64,000 nt of DNA from Candidatus Latescibacterota bacterium. Lineage in GTDB: Bacteria > JAAXHH01. Below the pieces are notes generated by a model that was not told the origin of the DNA, searched no databases, and worked only from the letters and a program-made list of their open reading frames with translations. This document shows positions 37,366 through 45,598 of the stretch, piece by piece. The stretch covers positions 1,623,045 through 1,687,044 of the forward strand of contig JAJEAN010000007.1 of NCBI GenBank assembly GCA_022822725.1. The letters run 5' to 3'. A program made the position numbers and the translations under genes. The stretch's first letter is position 1. Each line of letters begins with the position of its first letter.

Positions 37366-37854
37366 ATGTCAGATTATCCCAAGATACACCTGTCCTTTCC
37401 CGTCGAAGACCTGGATCAAAGCGTTGCGTTCTACCAGCGGTTCTTTGGCGAGGAACCGGTGAAGACCAGGCCCGGTTACGTCAAGTTTCTTCCGTCTATT
37501 GCACCGCTTAACCTGGCCCTGTATACGGGCCGGAAAGCCGCGGGCGACGCGACGAACCATTACGGGATCGAGGTCCGGGATTACGCAGCCGTCATGCGGC
37601 ACCTGGAGCGGATCAGGGAAACCGGCCTGGAAATCCGGGAAGAGATGGACTGCGACTGCTGCCACGCCAACCAGGACAAGTTCTGGGTGAAAGACCCGGA
37701 CGGCCGGGAATGGGAGATCTACGTATTGAACCGGGATCTCGACGAAACCGAGGTGCGGAGCGACGAGGCCTGCTGCCCCGTACAGGAAACAGCCGATGCC
37801 TCCGGGATCTCCGGGCAGGCAGGTTCTTCTGATTCGCAGGCCTGTTGCGGATAG
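37366..37854 (+). CDS. arsI: ArsI-like C-As lyase (ArsI/CadI family)
   Basis: The 162-residue VOC-fold dioxygenase has candidate Fe(II) ligands His8 (PKIHLSFPV), His65 (NHYGIEV) and Glu117 (REWEIYVL). The substrate-binding vicinal cysteines 98-99 are in DCDCCHANQDKFWV, matching the ArsI pattern. ArsI cleaves the carbon-arsenic bond of trivalent methylarsenicals, releasing As(III). A Cys-rich tail (ACC at 135-137, ACCG at the end) may hold extra metal-thiol sites. It follows arsR by 81 bases. No arsenite pump or arsenate reductase is nearby, so detoxification would rely on genes elsewhere. CadI-type cadmium-induced proteins are the alternative. Confidence 0.87.
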   Translation: MSDYPKIHLSFPVEDLDQSVAFYQRFFGEEPVKTRPGYVKFLPSIAPLNLALYTGRKAAGDATNHYGIEVRDYAAVMRHLERIRETGLEIREEMDCDCCHANQDKFWVKDPDGREWEIYVLNRDLDETEVRSDEACCPVQETADASGISGQAGSSDSQACCG

Positions 37855-37918
37855 CATGCGGTCCGTGCTCGTATACGGGTGAAACAGGCTCGTATACGGG
37901 ATCCAAAGGGGAGCAACC

Positions 37919-39037
37919 ATGAAGCCAGACACGCTGCTGGTCCACGCCGGAGGAGGAATGGAACCCGGATCGGGAGCCATCGCGCCTTCCATACACCTCT
38001 CGACCACCTTCGAGCACACGCCGGAGGGTGAGGCGACGAACGACCACGTCTACATCCGGATGGGCAGCCCGACCCAGGACCGGCTGGAATCGGCCCTGTC
38101 GGCCATCGAGGACGGCGCGGAATGCCTCGTCTACGCTTCGGGCATGGCGGCGGTAACGGGCTGCGTGCAGGTCCTCGCCCCGGGCGCCCACGTGCTGATG
38201 CACAAAGACGTGTACAGCGTTACCCGCGCGATCAGCAAGGAACTCCTGCCGAACTGGAACATCGAGGTGAGCGACGTGGACATGACCGACCAGGACGCGG
38301 TCCGGCGCGCCATGCGGCCTCAAACAGCGCTGCTCTGGTCGGAGACCCCGTCGAATCCCGCCATGGACGTCATCGACATCGGCGCGGTGGCAGGCATCGC
38401 GCACGACGCCGGCGCCCTGCTGGCCGTGGACAACACCTTTGCCACGCCGGTGCTGCAGCGGCCTCTGCAGCACGGCGCCGACATCGTCATGCATTCAATG
38501 ACCAAGTACCTGGGCGGCCACAGCGACGTGCAGGGCGGCGCGCTCGTGTTCGGTGAGGGCGGTGACCGGGTCGAACGGGCACGGCGCGTACGGACGATCA
38601 CCGGCGGGGTGCTCTCGCCCTTCAATGCCTGGCTGGTCCTGCGGGGGCTGCGGTCCCTTGGATGCCGCATGGCGCGCCACGTGGCCAATGCGGAGGCCAT
38701 TGCCGCGGCGATGGCCGGTCATCCGGGAATCGAAGGTGTCGACTATCCCGGCCTGCCCGATCACCCGGGACACGCCATCGCGACGCGGCAGATGGATGGG
38801 TACGGCGGCATGCTTTCCCTGCGGGTCAGGGGCACGCGGGAGGACGCGCTGCGAGTAGCAGGCCGGGTCCGGTTGATTCGGAACGCCACGAGCCTTGGTG
38901 GGGTGGAAAGCCTGATCGAACACCGACAGTCCATCGAGGGACCCGGCTCGGTAACGGCGCCCAATCTGCTCCGGCTGTCCCCCGGACTGGAAGCGGCCGA
39001 GGATCTGATCGGCGACCTGGTGCAGGCGCTGGGATAA
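37919..39037 (+). CDS. Trans-sulfuration PLP enzyme (cystathionine gamma-synthase/lyase family)
   Basis: The 372-residue fold-type I PLP enzyme has the active-site lysine in MHSMTKYLGGHSDVQGGALV, the cofactor Asp in AVDNTFATPVLQRPL, and the family segments YIRMGSPTQDRLESALSAIE and LVYASGMAAVTG. It could act as cystathionine gamma-synthase, gamma-lyase, or O-acetyl/O-succinylhomoserine sulfhydrylase; sequence reading cannot choose. It lies 64 bases after arsI on the same strand, so thiol supply for arsenic handling is a possible link. The end of the gene is copied in a 30-base tandem array. Confidence 0.9.
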   Translation: MKPDTLLVHAGGGMEPGSGAIAPSIHLSTTFEHTPEGEATNDHVYIRMGSPTQDRLESALSAIEDGAECLVYASGMAAVTGCVQVLAPGAHVLMHKDVYSVTRAISKELLPNWNIEVSDVDMTDQDAVRRAMRPQTALLWSETPSNPAMDVIDIGAVAGIAHDAGALLAVDNTFATPVLQRPLQHGADIVMHSMTKYLGGHSDVQGGALVFGEGGDRVERARRVRTITGGVLSPFNAWLVLRGLRSLGCRMARHVANAEAIAAAMAGHPGIEGVDYPGLPDHPGHAIATRQMDGYGGMLSLRVRGTREDALRVAGRVRLIRNATSLGGVESLIEHRQSIEGPGSVTAPNLLRLSPGLEAAEDLIGDLVQALG

Positions 39038-39170
39038 GACGCCGGCCTGGTTCAGGCCTCGGGTTGAGACACCGGCCTGGTTCAGGCCTCGGGTTGAGAC
39101 GCCGGGCCGGTTCAGGCCACGGGTTGAGACGCCGGCCTGGTTCAGGCCTCGGGTTGAGACACCGGGCCGG
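39038..39170. repeat. 30-bp tandem array copying the end of the preceding gene, stop codon included
   Basis: Four full 30-base units (39038-39067, 39068-39097, 39098-39127, 39128-39157) and a partial fifth. Read in the gene's frame each unit encodes D-A/T-G-L/P-V-Q-A-S/T-G followed by TGA, closely matching the true C-terminus GDLVQALG and its TAA. The unit length keeps frame. The convergent small gene at 39142 ends inside the array. Confidence 0.92.
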
Positions 39171-39498
39171 TCGCCGTGGATCGCGGTACATATCCGTCAG
39201 GAAAGCAGATTCCGCACGGGGCGTATGCCTCCGCCGCCTTGTCAATGGCGATGGCTTTGGCGTTGCCGTTCAGGAAACGGCAGTCGAACCGATGGTATTT
39301 CGAGCCCCCGTTGGTGACGTAGACGATGGGGATGTCGGTATCCCGCCCGGACTTCGAGGGCCAGAACCTGTTGTTGACGGTCAGTTCGATGCCCCTGTCG
39401 AGCAGTTCTTCCGCCATTGCCCGGATCAGTTTGCGCTTGTGCCAGGTGAAGGCGGTGAGCGCCGCCGTCGCGGCCGCGGCAAAGATAAGTCTCAGCAT
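39142..39498 (-). CDS. Small membrane-anchored protein with His/Cys motif
   Basis: The 118-residue protein has an N-terminal hydrophobic segment (about 3-18, RLIFAAAATAALTAFT). The domain that follows carries VTNGGSKYHRFDCRFLNGNA and AYAPCGICFPDG. The Y-H-x3-C ... P-C-x2-C pattern resembles Ada-type or nuclease-associated zinc-binding modules, so zinc binding is plausible. The last residues (TGPVSQPEA) are encoded by the tandem array shared with the neighbouring gene, so the array has become coding on this strand. Function unknown. Confidence 0.68.
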   Translation of the reverse strand: MLRLIFAAAATAALTAFTWHKRKLIRAMAEELLDRGIELTVNNRFWPSKSGRDTDIPIVYVTNGGSKYHRFDCRFLNGNAKAIAIDKAAEAYAPCGICFPDGYVPRSTATGPVSQPEA

Positions 39499-39791
39499 GG
39501 TATTCCTTTTCGCAGGTATAACTGCATTTAATATACGACGATATCAACGCATGGCATCCGGGGAACACGGTACCTGCACATCGAAACACCCGTAGCCGGT
39601 CACGATGACAATATAACGACCAGGGCACCGGGAGACAAGCAGGCCATGTGGCCGGAGGGCCGGTTCCGCCTTGTCCGGAGCCTTGACACGCGGATACCCA
39701 CCCCCTATTATATGTCGTTCCGATACGCCCGTATCGGGACGTGGACTTATAGGTTTATCGACAGGGAATCCAACGACATACTGGAGTGATC

Positions 39792-41060
39792 ATGTCAAAG
39801 ATCAGACTGGGGCTGGTGGGCTGCGGCGGCATGGGACATCGGCACCTCTACGGCCTGGCCGAACTGCACCGTACCGGCCTATGCCGGTTCGAACCCGTGG
39901 TGGCCTGCGACCCCCGCAGAGAGAACGCCGAATCCCTGGCCAAACACGTTGAAGAACATTTCGGCGTCCGTCCCGCGGTGGTCGCGAGCCTGGACGAGGT
40001 GGACGCCGGCGATCTGCAGGCCGTCGACATCTGCACCGATCCGCGCCACCATCACACGGTGTGCGCCGATGCGGCGTCCCGGGGATGGGACGTGATGACG
40101 GAGAAGCCCATGGGTCTCACGGTCCGTGCCTGCCGCCTCATGCGCGAAGCCACGGACGGGGCCGGACGCATCCTGTCGGTCGCCGAGAACTATCGCCGGG
40201 ATCCGGTAAACCGGCTTGCCAAGTCCCTGCTGGACGCCGGCGTGATCGGCACGCCCCGCTACATGGTCCATAACACGGCCGGCGGCAGCAACAAGATGCT
40301 GATCACCGTGTGGCGGCACCTGAAGAACGTCAGCGGGCTGCTGCTCGACGTGGGCGTTCATTTCGCGGACATCCTGGAATACTTCATGGGGCCGGTGTCG
40401 GACATCTACGCCCAGACGCGTCTCCATGAGAAAGTTCGCTACAACGCCATGGCTGGCAAAGATCCCGCGACGGCTTCCCGCAACTCGCCGGCCGGGGTCT
40501 ACGAACACTGGCAGGCGGAGATGCCCGCGGAATTCGAGGTGACCGCCGAAGACGCGGCCTATGCCACGCTGACCTTCCAGAGCGGCGCGGTCTGCCAGTA
40601 CCTGGAAGAGCACGCGACCTTCGGCAAGGGATTCTGGCACCGGGGCATTTACGGTTCATCCGGGTCGATCGAACTGCCCGGCGACCGTTCCGGCCAGCCG
40701 TTCTCCATTGCCCTGGAAGGCAAGACCATCGAGGGAGACGCGCTCCTGGACCTCGTGCCGGACTTCGCCCTGGACGAGGCGACCGCGGCGCTGTTCGGTG
40801 GAGACCGTCTGTGGAAATACAGTTTCCCCTTCCCGGAAACGGACCGCAAGATCATCGCCATCGAGTACGCCGATTTCGCGGAAGCCATCGATGAAGGCCG
40901 CCAGCCCGAGGTCGACGGCTACATGGGCATGCGTTCGGTCGCCGTCTCCTACGGCATCATGGAATCGGGCGAGGCGGGCAGGGCCGTCACCATGGACGAG
41001 ATCATGGCGGACGAGACCAACGGTTACCAGCAGGAAATCAACGAAAGCCTGGGCATCTAG
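39792..41060 (+). CDS. Gfo/Idh/MocA-family oxidoreductase
   Basis: The 422-residue protein has Rossmann motif RLGLVGCGGMGHRHLYGLAE and EKP motif (DVMTEKPMGLTVRACRLMRE). The catalytic-domain segment LLLDVGVHFADILEYFMG holds Asp and His near the nicotinamide in relatives. The start at 39792 has GGAG five bases before it. It is followed after 11 bases by a sugar isomerase/epimerase gene. Such pairs usually convert an unusual sugar or cyclitol, the dehydrogenase making a keto intermediate and the TIM-barrel enzyme isomerising it. Substrate unknown. Confidence 0.9.
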   Translation: MSKIRLGLVGCGGMGHRHLYGLAELHRTGLCRFEPVVACDPRRENAESLAKHVEEHFGVRPAVVASLDEVDAGDLQAVDICTDPRHHHTVCADAASRGWDVMTEKPMGLTVRACRLMREATDGAGRILSVAENYRRDPVNRLAKSLLDAGVIGTPRYMVHNTAGGSNKMLITVWRHLKNVSGLLLDVGVHFADILEYFMGPVSDIYAQTRLHEKVRYNAMAGKDPATASRNSPAGVYEHWQAEMPAEFEVTAEDAAYATLTFQSGAVCQYLEEHATFGKGFWHRGIYGSSGSIELPGDRSGQPFSIALEGKTIEGDALLDLVPDFALDEATAALFGGDRLWKYSFPFPETDRKIIAIEYADFAEAIDEGRQPEVDGYMGMRSVAVSYGIMESGEAGRAVTMDEIMADETNGYQQEINESLGI

Positions 41061-41071
41061 GGCGACCCCCG

Positions 41072-41914
41072 ATGAAACTCGGTTATTCAACCTGGGGCAT
41101 GCCGGCCGTCGAACTGGACGAGGCAGTGCCCCACCTGGCCTCCCTGGGATACGACGGCATCGAAATCACCGTCATCCCCGGCTATGTCACGGAACTGGGC
41201 ACGCTCGACGCCGGGGAACGCCACCGGATCCGTGGCCTCTTCGCGAAACACGGTGTGGAGATGCCCGCCATCGCGGGGCACACCAGCCTTCTCGAGCCCG
41301 ACGTGCGTCTGCACGCCGCCAACATGAAACGGCTCAGGGATACCGTGGAACTTTGCGCGGACCTGACCATGGACCATCTCGTGCCCTGCCTGGACACCAC
41401 ACCCGGCGGCCGACCGGAGGATTGGCCCGGCGTGCGGGACCGGCTGCTGAACGAGACGGGCGGTCTCGTGGACTATGGCGCCCGACACGGCGTGGTCATC
41501 GCCATGGAGCCCCACATCGGCTGCTGCCTCTGCGACGTGGAGCGGACCCTTTGGCTGCTCGAGCAGATCGATTCCGAATACCTTAAGCTCAACTACGACA
41601 TCAGCCACTTCGACGTGGCCGGCGTGCCCACGGCGGAGAGCGTGGAGGCCCTGGCGCCCCACACCGTGCACACCCACGTGAAGGACCAGCGGGGACGCGC
41701 GCCCGACTTCGAGTTCCTGATCCCCGGCGAGGGCGATTTCGACTACGTGGAATACCTGGACGCCATGCAGGCGGCGGGATACGACGATTACATTACCGTG
41801 GAAGTCAGCATGATGGTGCAGAAGCGCGAGGACTACGATCCCCTGGACGCAGCCGGACTGGCCTGCCGCGTGCTGGAGGCGGCTTTCGAGGCGTCGAAGG
41901 CGGAAAGAACCTGA
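41072..41914 (+). CDS. Xylose-isomerase-like TIM-barrel sugar isomerase/epimerase
   Basis: The 280-residue TIM barrel of the AP-endonuclease-2/IolE-like group shows YSTWGMPAVELDEAVPHLAS at the N-terminus. Metal-site candidates are Glu in VIAMEPHIGCCLCD, Asp/His in LNYDISHFDVAG, His in VHTHVKDQRG and Glu in DYITVEVSMM. It probably works with the Gfo/Idh/MocA protein upstream. The ribosome-binding site is weak, consistent with coupling to the previous gene. The last 16 bases including the stop are tandemly duplicated. Confidence 0.88.
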   Translation: MKLGYSTWGMPAVELDEAVPHLASLGYDGIEITVIPGYVTELGTLDAGERHRIRGLFAKHGVEMPAIAGHTSLLEPDVRLHAANMKRLRDTVELCADLTMDHLVPCLDTTPGGRPEDWPGVRDRLLNETGGLVDYGARHGVVIAMEPHIGCCLCDVERTLWLLEQIDSEYLKLNYDISHFDVAGVPTAESVEALAPHTVHTHVKDQRGRAPDFEFLIPGEGDFDYVEYLDAMQAAGYDDYITVEVSMMVQKREDYDPLDAAGLACRVLEAAFEASKAERT

Positions 41915-41941
41915 GGCGGAAAGAACCTGAGGCGGAAAGGG
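41899..41941. repeat. 16-bp tandem repeat of the gene end with stop codon
   Basis: ggcggaaagaacctga at 41899-41914 (coding end plus TGA) is repeated exactly at 41915-41930, with a partial third copy to 41941. Confidence 0.92.
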
Positions 41942-42074
41942 CTTTTACGGGTACGCCGCGCGAATTTCAGCATTTATAAGTAAAATGTAGTGAATCGTGG
42001 GTCGCGCTGGTATAATATACGATCGTGGCCTGAACTGTCGATAAGTACATCGAAATTCGAGGAGGCATGACAGC

Positions 42075-42488
42075 ATGTATGATCCCGTACTGGTTGAACC
42101 CATGCGCCGGGAGCTGACGGACCTGGGCGTGGAAGAGTTGAAGACCGCCGACGAGGTGGACGCGCTGCTTGAGGAGCACGAGGGCACGGCGCTGGTCGTG
42201 GTCAATTCCGTATGCGGCTGCGCGGCGGCCAATGCCCGGCCGGGCGTCGCCATGGCCCTGCAGAACAAGAAGAAGCCGGACCGGGTCACCACGGTGTTCG
42301 CCGGCATGGACCTGGAAGCCACCAGCAAGGCGCGGGATTACTTCAAGGGATATTTCCCGTCATCGCCGCAGATCGCGCTGATGAAGGACGGCCACGTGGC
42401 GTTCATGCTGGAACGTCAAGACATCGAGGGCCGCACGGCGCTCGACGTGGCCCAGCGGCTGATGTTGGCGTTCAACGAACACTGCTGA
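42075..42488 (+). CDS. BrxA/BrxB-family bacilliredoxin
   Basis: The 137-residue thioredoxin-fold protein has the CGC active site (VVNSVCGCAAANARPGV, Cys47 and Cys49) that defines BrxA/B (YphP/YqiW). VTTVFAGMDLEATSKARDYF and PSSPQIALMKDGHVAFMLER match the family well. It removes bacillithiol from S-bacillithiolated proteins; YpdA at 57106 is the reductase of the same pathway. GAGG lies before the ATG, and a tataat-like element occurs at about 42012. Confidence 0.93.
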   Translation: MYDPVLVEPMRRELTDLGVEELKTADEVDALLEEHEGTALVVVNSVCGCAAANARPGVAMALQNKKKPDRVTTVFAGMDLEATSKARDYFKGYFPSSPQIALMKDGHVAFMLERQDIEGRTALDVAQRLMLAFNEHC

Positions 42489-42539
42489 TCTTCGGGGAAC
42501 ACTTCCGACCGTCGGAGCACACTCGGGGAACCCTGCTGA
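42477..42539. repeat. Diverged copies of the bacilliredoxin gene end
   Basis: gaacactgctga (42477-42488, containing the stop) recurs as gaacacttccga (42497-42508) and gaaccctgctga (42528-42539). The last two are each followed by ccgtcggagc. The array is more eroded than the others. Confidence 0.5.
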
Positions 42540-42554
42540 CCGTCGGAGCGGCGT

Positions 42555-42953
42555 CTATTCCTTCTCGTACTCCGCCGTACAGGTCGTGTGGATGCCGCCC
42601 CGGACCCGGTAGTCGGTGCTTACCGTCATGCGGAGCGGCTGCACCGCGGCGACGAGGTCGTCGAGGATGCGGCGCGTGACGTGCTCCTGCACCATGCCGA
42701 CGTTTCGGTAGGAGAGCAGGTAATACTTGTAAGACCGCAGTTCGAGGACCTTCTCGTCCGGCACGTAGGACACGATGATCTCACCGAAATCGGGCAGTCC
42801 CGTCCAGGGGCAGACCGCCGTGAATTCGTCCGTATCGATATCCACGTCGAGGGGATCGCCCTTTGATTCGTAGGGAAAGGTCTCCAGTACTTCCGGCCTG
42901 ATGGCCTCGGGGCCTTCGAAGTCGAACTGCTTCTGCCGGGGTTCGATATTCAT
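42555..42953 (-). CDS. queF: NADPH-dependent 7-cyano-7-deazaguanine (preQ0) reductase
   Basis: The 132-residue enzyme of the short (YkvM-like) QueF type reduces preQ0 to preQ1 in queuosine biosynthesis. The catalytic Cys48 and Asp55 are in TAVCPWTGLPDFGEI, and the QueF motif is ELRSYKYYLLSYRN. The substrate-binding Glu/His pair appears to be in the segment after YRN (VGMVQEH). No other queuosine gene is adjacent. It sits 14 bases downstream of the uncharacterised gene at 42968 on the same strand. Confidence 0.93.
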   Translation of the reverse strand: MNIEPRQKQFDFEGPEAIRPEVLETFPYESKGDPLDVDIDTDEFTAVCPWTGLPDFGEIIVSYVPDEKVLELRSYKYYLLSYRNVGMVQEHVTRRILDDLVAAVQPLRMTVSTDYRVRGGIHTTCTAEYEKE

Positions 42954-42967
42954 TGGTTCCGTCTTCC

Positions 42968-44164
42968 TCAGACTCTTCCCGTGATGTCCGGCGCGTCGGG
43001 GTCGATACTGCCGCCTTCAGGCTGCGTGGCGATTGGCCGGTAAGGCATTTCCGTGTAAGAAGCATACGCGACGTCCAGCCAGGAAGTCTCGATCTTGCGG
43101 TGGCCTTCGTACCGGCTGTTCATCACGGCGTCGATGATGCCCGTGACCAGCAGCGTCCGCTCGGGAGGATACGGCGCTTCACCGGTCTGGAAGAACCGCT
43201 GGATGTTGTGGCACAGGTAGCTGAAGTGGGCGTGGTTCCCCTCGCGGACGAGGTTGAAGCAGGCCCCGTGCACCTCGCCGTCGACCCGGGCCGCGTAGGC
43301 CCAGGTTTCGATGTAGCCACCCAGCATGAGGGTGGTCGTCTGAAGCCCGTCGTTTCGTTCCACCAGGAAGGCCGAGGGCTCTTTGGCGTGTTCCCGCGCC
43401 GTGCCCTCCGGCTTGCCGGGTATGGCGCCTAAAGCCGCGTCCATCAACTCCTTCGACCACCGCCCTTCCTCGCAGGCCCGCCACATTTCGTCGCCTTCCA
43501 GGCACTGCACCGAAGCCACACCCGTTTCACCGCCGCGCCGCCGCTCGACCATGCACTGCAGGGCTTCGAGGGTGTGGTATCCGTAGGATTCGATCCCGCC
43601 GAACCCCACGGTGAGCGCTTCCTCGACACTGGTTTCCAGGTCGTATTCGATCCAGGGGTCCCGCCACGCCAGGGGCAGGGAGGAACCGGCCATCAGGGGG
43701 ATGTCGAGCTCCTTCGCGCGGTCCCACATCCACAGGGCGTCGCGGTAGTCGTAGGCGAAATGCTTGTCGCTGAACACGGGCACCGAGCGTCCGCTTTCGG
43801 CGAACACGCCGGCGATCTGTTCGAAGAAGTACCGCCGCGGGTACATGTGCCGGCCCCGTTCGTTCCACGGGTAGTCGCCGTGCTCGCCGATGAGCAGCAC
43901 CGCGTCCACCCCCAGGCTGTCGCCTCCCGCGTGCAGTGCCCTGCGGATGCTCGGGTAGACGGGCACGCCGAACTTCTCGGCTAACTGCAGGCCTATGTCG
44001 TTCTCGAGGACGTGGTCGATGTAGAGGGACACGACGTCCACCTGGGGCGCGAAGTATCCCTCGTCGACCGACCAGCCCTTCAGGAACTTGGAGACGATGA
44101 CGTCCGCGTGGGCGCGAGGGTGATAGATGGTGCAGATGGCGGCGACGCGGAGGCGTTTCGACAT
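42968..44164 (-). CDS. Conserved-looking protein of unknown function
   Basis: The 398-residue soluble protein has no signal peptide or membrane span. It begins with a strand-like segment followed by SKFLKGWSVDEGYFAPQVDV. A striking central block reads VLLIGEHGDYPWNERGRHMY, followed by FSDKHFAYDYRDALWMWDRA and GSSLPLAWRDPWIEYDLETS. Histidines and acidic residues in the HGDYP and SDKHFAYD parts could bind a metal. The pattern suggests a Rossmann-like alpha/beta N-terminus akin to Gfo/Idh relatives, but I cannot name the family. The start at 44164 has GGGAG six bases upstream. The neighbour is inositol-3-phosphate synthase, which may hint at cyclitol metabolism. Confidence 0.7.
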   Translation of the reverse strand: MSKRLRVAAICTIYHPRAHADVIVSKFLKGWSVDEGYFAPQVDVVSLYIDHVLENDIGLQLAEKFGVPVYPSIRRALHAGGDSLGVDAVLLIGEHGDYPWNERGRHMYPRRYFFEQIAGVFAESGRSVPVFSDKHFAYDYRDALWMWDRAKELDIPLMAGSSLPLAWRDPWIEYDLETSVEEALTVGFGGIESYGYHTLEALQCMVERRRGGETGVASVQCLEGDEMWRACEEGRWSKELMDAALGAIPGKPEGTAREHAKEPSAFLVERNDGLQTTTLMLGGYIETWAYAARVDGEVHGACFNLVREGNHAHFSYLCHNIQRFFQTGEAPYPPERTLLVTGIIDAVMNSRYEGHRKIETSWLDVAYASYTEMPYRPIATQPEGGSIDPDAPDITGRV

Positions 44165-44199
44165 GGATTCTCCCGGGCGAATGGATACGGATCCGCTGA

Positions 44200-45354
44200 T
44201 TAACTCGCGGGGACCGGCTCCTCCACCGGCGCCTCGGCGGGTGTTTCCGCGGGCGCTTCGGCGGGCGCTCCGGTCTTCTGGCCGTATTCCTCGATGAACT
44301 CCTCCACCAGGCGCCGGCACACGTCGTCGGCGTACTGCTCGGGCGGGGACTTCATGAAATAGGAAGAGGGACCGAGCTGGGGGCCGCTGAGGCCGTTGTC
44401 CAGGGCCAGCTTGCAGCAGCGCACCGCGTCGATGACCACGCCGGCCGAGTTGGGCGAATCCCAGACTTCCAGCTTGAGCTCGAGGTTCAGCGGCACGCCG
44501 CCGAAGGTCTCGCCTTCCATGCGGATGTGGCACCACTTGCGGTCTTCGAGCCACGGCACGTGATCGCTGGGTCCCACGTGGATGTTGTCCTCGCCCATGT
44601 CGTAGCTGAGCTGGGACGTCACCGCATTGGTCTTGCTGATCTTCTTCGACTCGAGCCGCGAGCGCTCCAGCATGTTGTAGAAATCGGTGTTACCGCCGAA
44701 GTTGAGCTGATAGGAACGCAGGACTTTGACGCCGCGGTCCGCGAAGAGGCGGGTCAGCACGCGGTGGGTGATCGTGGCGCCCACCTGGGACTTGATGTCG
44801 TCGCCGATGATGGGCAGGCCGTGCTTGCGGAACCGATCCGGCCAGTGGCCCGTGCTGGCGATGAAGACCGGCACGCAGTTCACGAAGCCGCATCCGGCCT
44901 GCAGGATCTGCTCCACGTACCACTTCGTGGCTTCCTCGCTGCCCACGGGAAGGTAGCTCACCACCACGTCCGTCTTCGTTTCCTTGAGCACCTCGACCAC
45001 GTCCACGGTGTCACTGGTATCCTTGTCGATGACTTCGCTCAAGTACTTGCCGAGCCCGTCGTGGGTCATGCCCCGCTGAACCGGCACGCCCAGGTCAGGC
45101 ACATCGGCGAACTTCACCGTGTTGTTGGGATGGGCGAAAATAGCCTCGCCGAGGTCCTTGCCCACCTTGTCCGCGCCCACGTCGAAGGCGGCCGAGAATT
45201 CCACGTCGCTGATGTGATATCCGCCCAGGTTGGCGTGCATCAGGCCGGGAATGAATTCGTCCTGTGCGGCGCCTCGGTAGTACTCCACGCCCTGCACCAG
45301 GGACGAGGCGCAGTTGCCCACGCCGACGATGGCCACTCTGACTTTGCCGCTCAT
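44200..45354 (-). CDS. Inositol-3-phosphate synthase
   Basis: The 384-residue enzyme converts glucose 6-phosphate to 1D-myo-inositol 3-phosphate. Motifs are [20 protein letters not shown] (NAD site), [20 protein letters not shown] and [31 protein letters not shown] and the catalytic lysine region [14 protein letters not shown] follow, then [20 protein letters not shown]. It is the short bacterial/archaeal type. The start at 45354 follows GGGGAAATC. The C-terminus carries a Pro-Ala-Glu repeat tail ([18 protein letters not shown]). The product could feed inositol lipids or, via the pathway known from other bacteria, inositol-derived solutes. Confidence 0.93.
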   Translation of the reverse strand: MSGKVRVAIVGVGNCASSLVQGVEYYRGAAQDEFIPGLMHANLGGYHISDVEFSAAFDVGADKVGKDLGEAIFAHPNNTVKFADVPDLGVPVQRGMTHDGLGKYLSEVIDKDTSDTVDVVEVLKETKTDVVVSYLPVGSEEATKWYVEQILQAGCGFVNCVPVFIASTGHWPDRFRKHGLPIIGDDIKSQVGATITHRVLTRLFADRGVKVLRSYQLNFGGNTDFYNMLERSRLESKKISKTNAVTSQLSYDMGEDNIHVGPSDHVPWLEDRKWCHIRMEGETFGGVPLNLELKLEVWDSPNSAGVVIDAVRCCKLALDNGLSGPQLGPSSYFMKSPPEQYADDVCRRLVEEFIEEYGQKTGAPAEAPAETPAEAPVEEPVPAS

Positions 45355-45426
45355 GATTTCCCCGCTTTCCTTCTGTCGCCGGGCCTGCGTCACGCGTACC
45401 CGACGCTATGAAGATTGAATGAAATT

Positions 45427-45482
45427 CGCTGATGCGCTGATGCGCTGATGCGCTGATGCGCTAATGCGCTGATGCGCTGATC
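45427..45482. repeat. Seven 8-bp tandem repeats
   Basis: cgctgatg is repeated seven times with two single-base variants (units 5 and 7). It lies between the divergent inositol-phosphate synthase and LysR genes, so it falls in both promoter regions. Eight-base units are prone to slipped-strand length change. Confidence 0.92.
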
Positions 45483-45598
45483 CACGATTACGCTCTGGTA
45501 AAGAAACCCGGAATCTGGTATAATTCAAATAAATAATTGCTATATCATCTATAATTTTTATCTATAATAAGACGAGAAGACTTAAAAGGAGCGAACAA

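Noticed and set aside
39038-39170. Possible CRISPR array
   Set aside because: The 30-base units are directly adjacent without unique spacers and derive from the end of the preceding gene; no cas genes are present.
42954-42967. preQ1 riboswitch upstream of queF
   Set aside because: Only 14 bases separate queF from the upstream gene, too short for the aptamer.
44165-44554. Upstream in-frame extension of the gene at 42968
   Set aside because: It would overlap the inositol-phosphate synthase gene, and the ATG at 44164 has a good ribosome-binding site.
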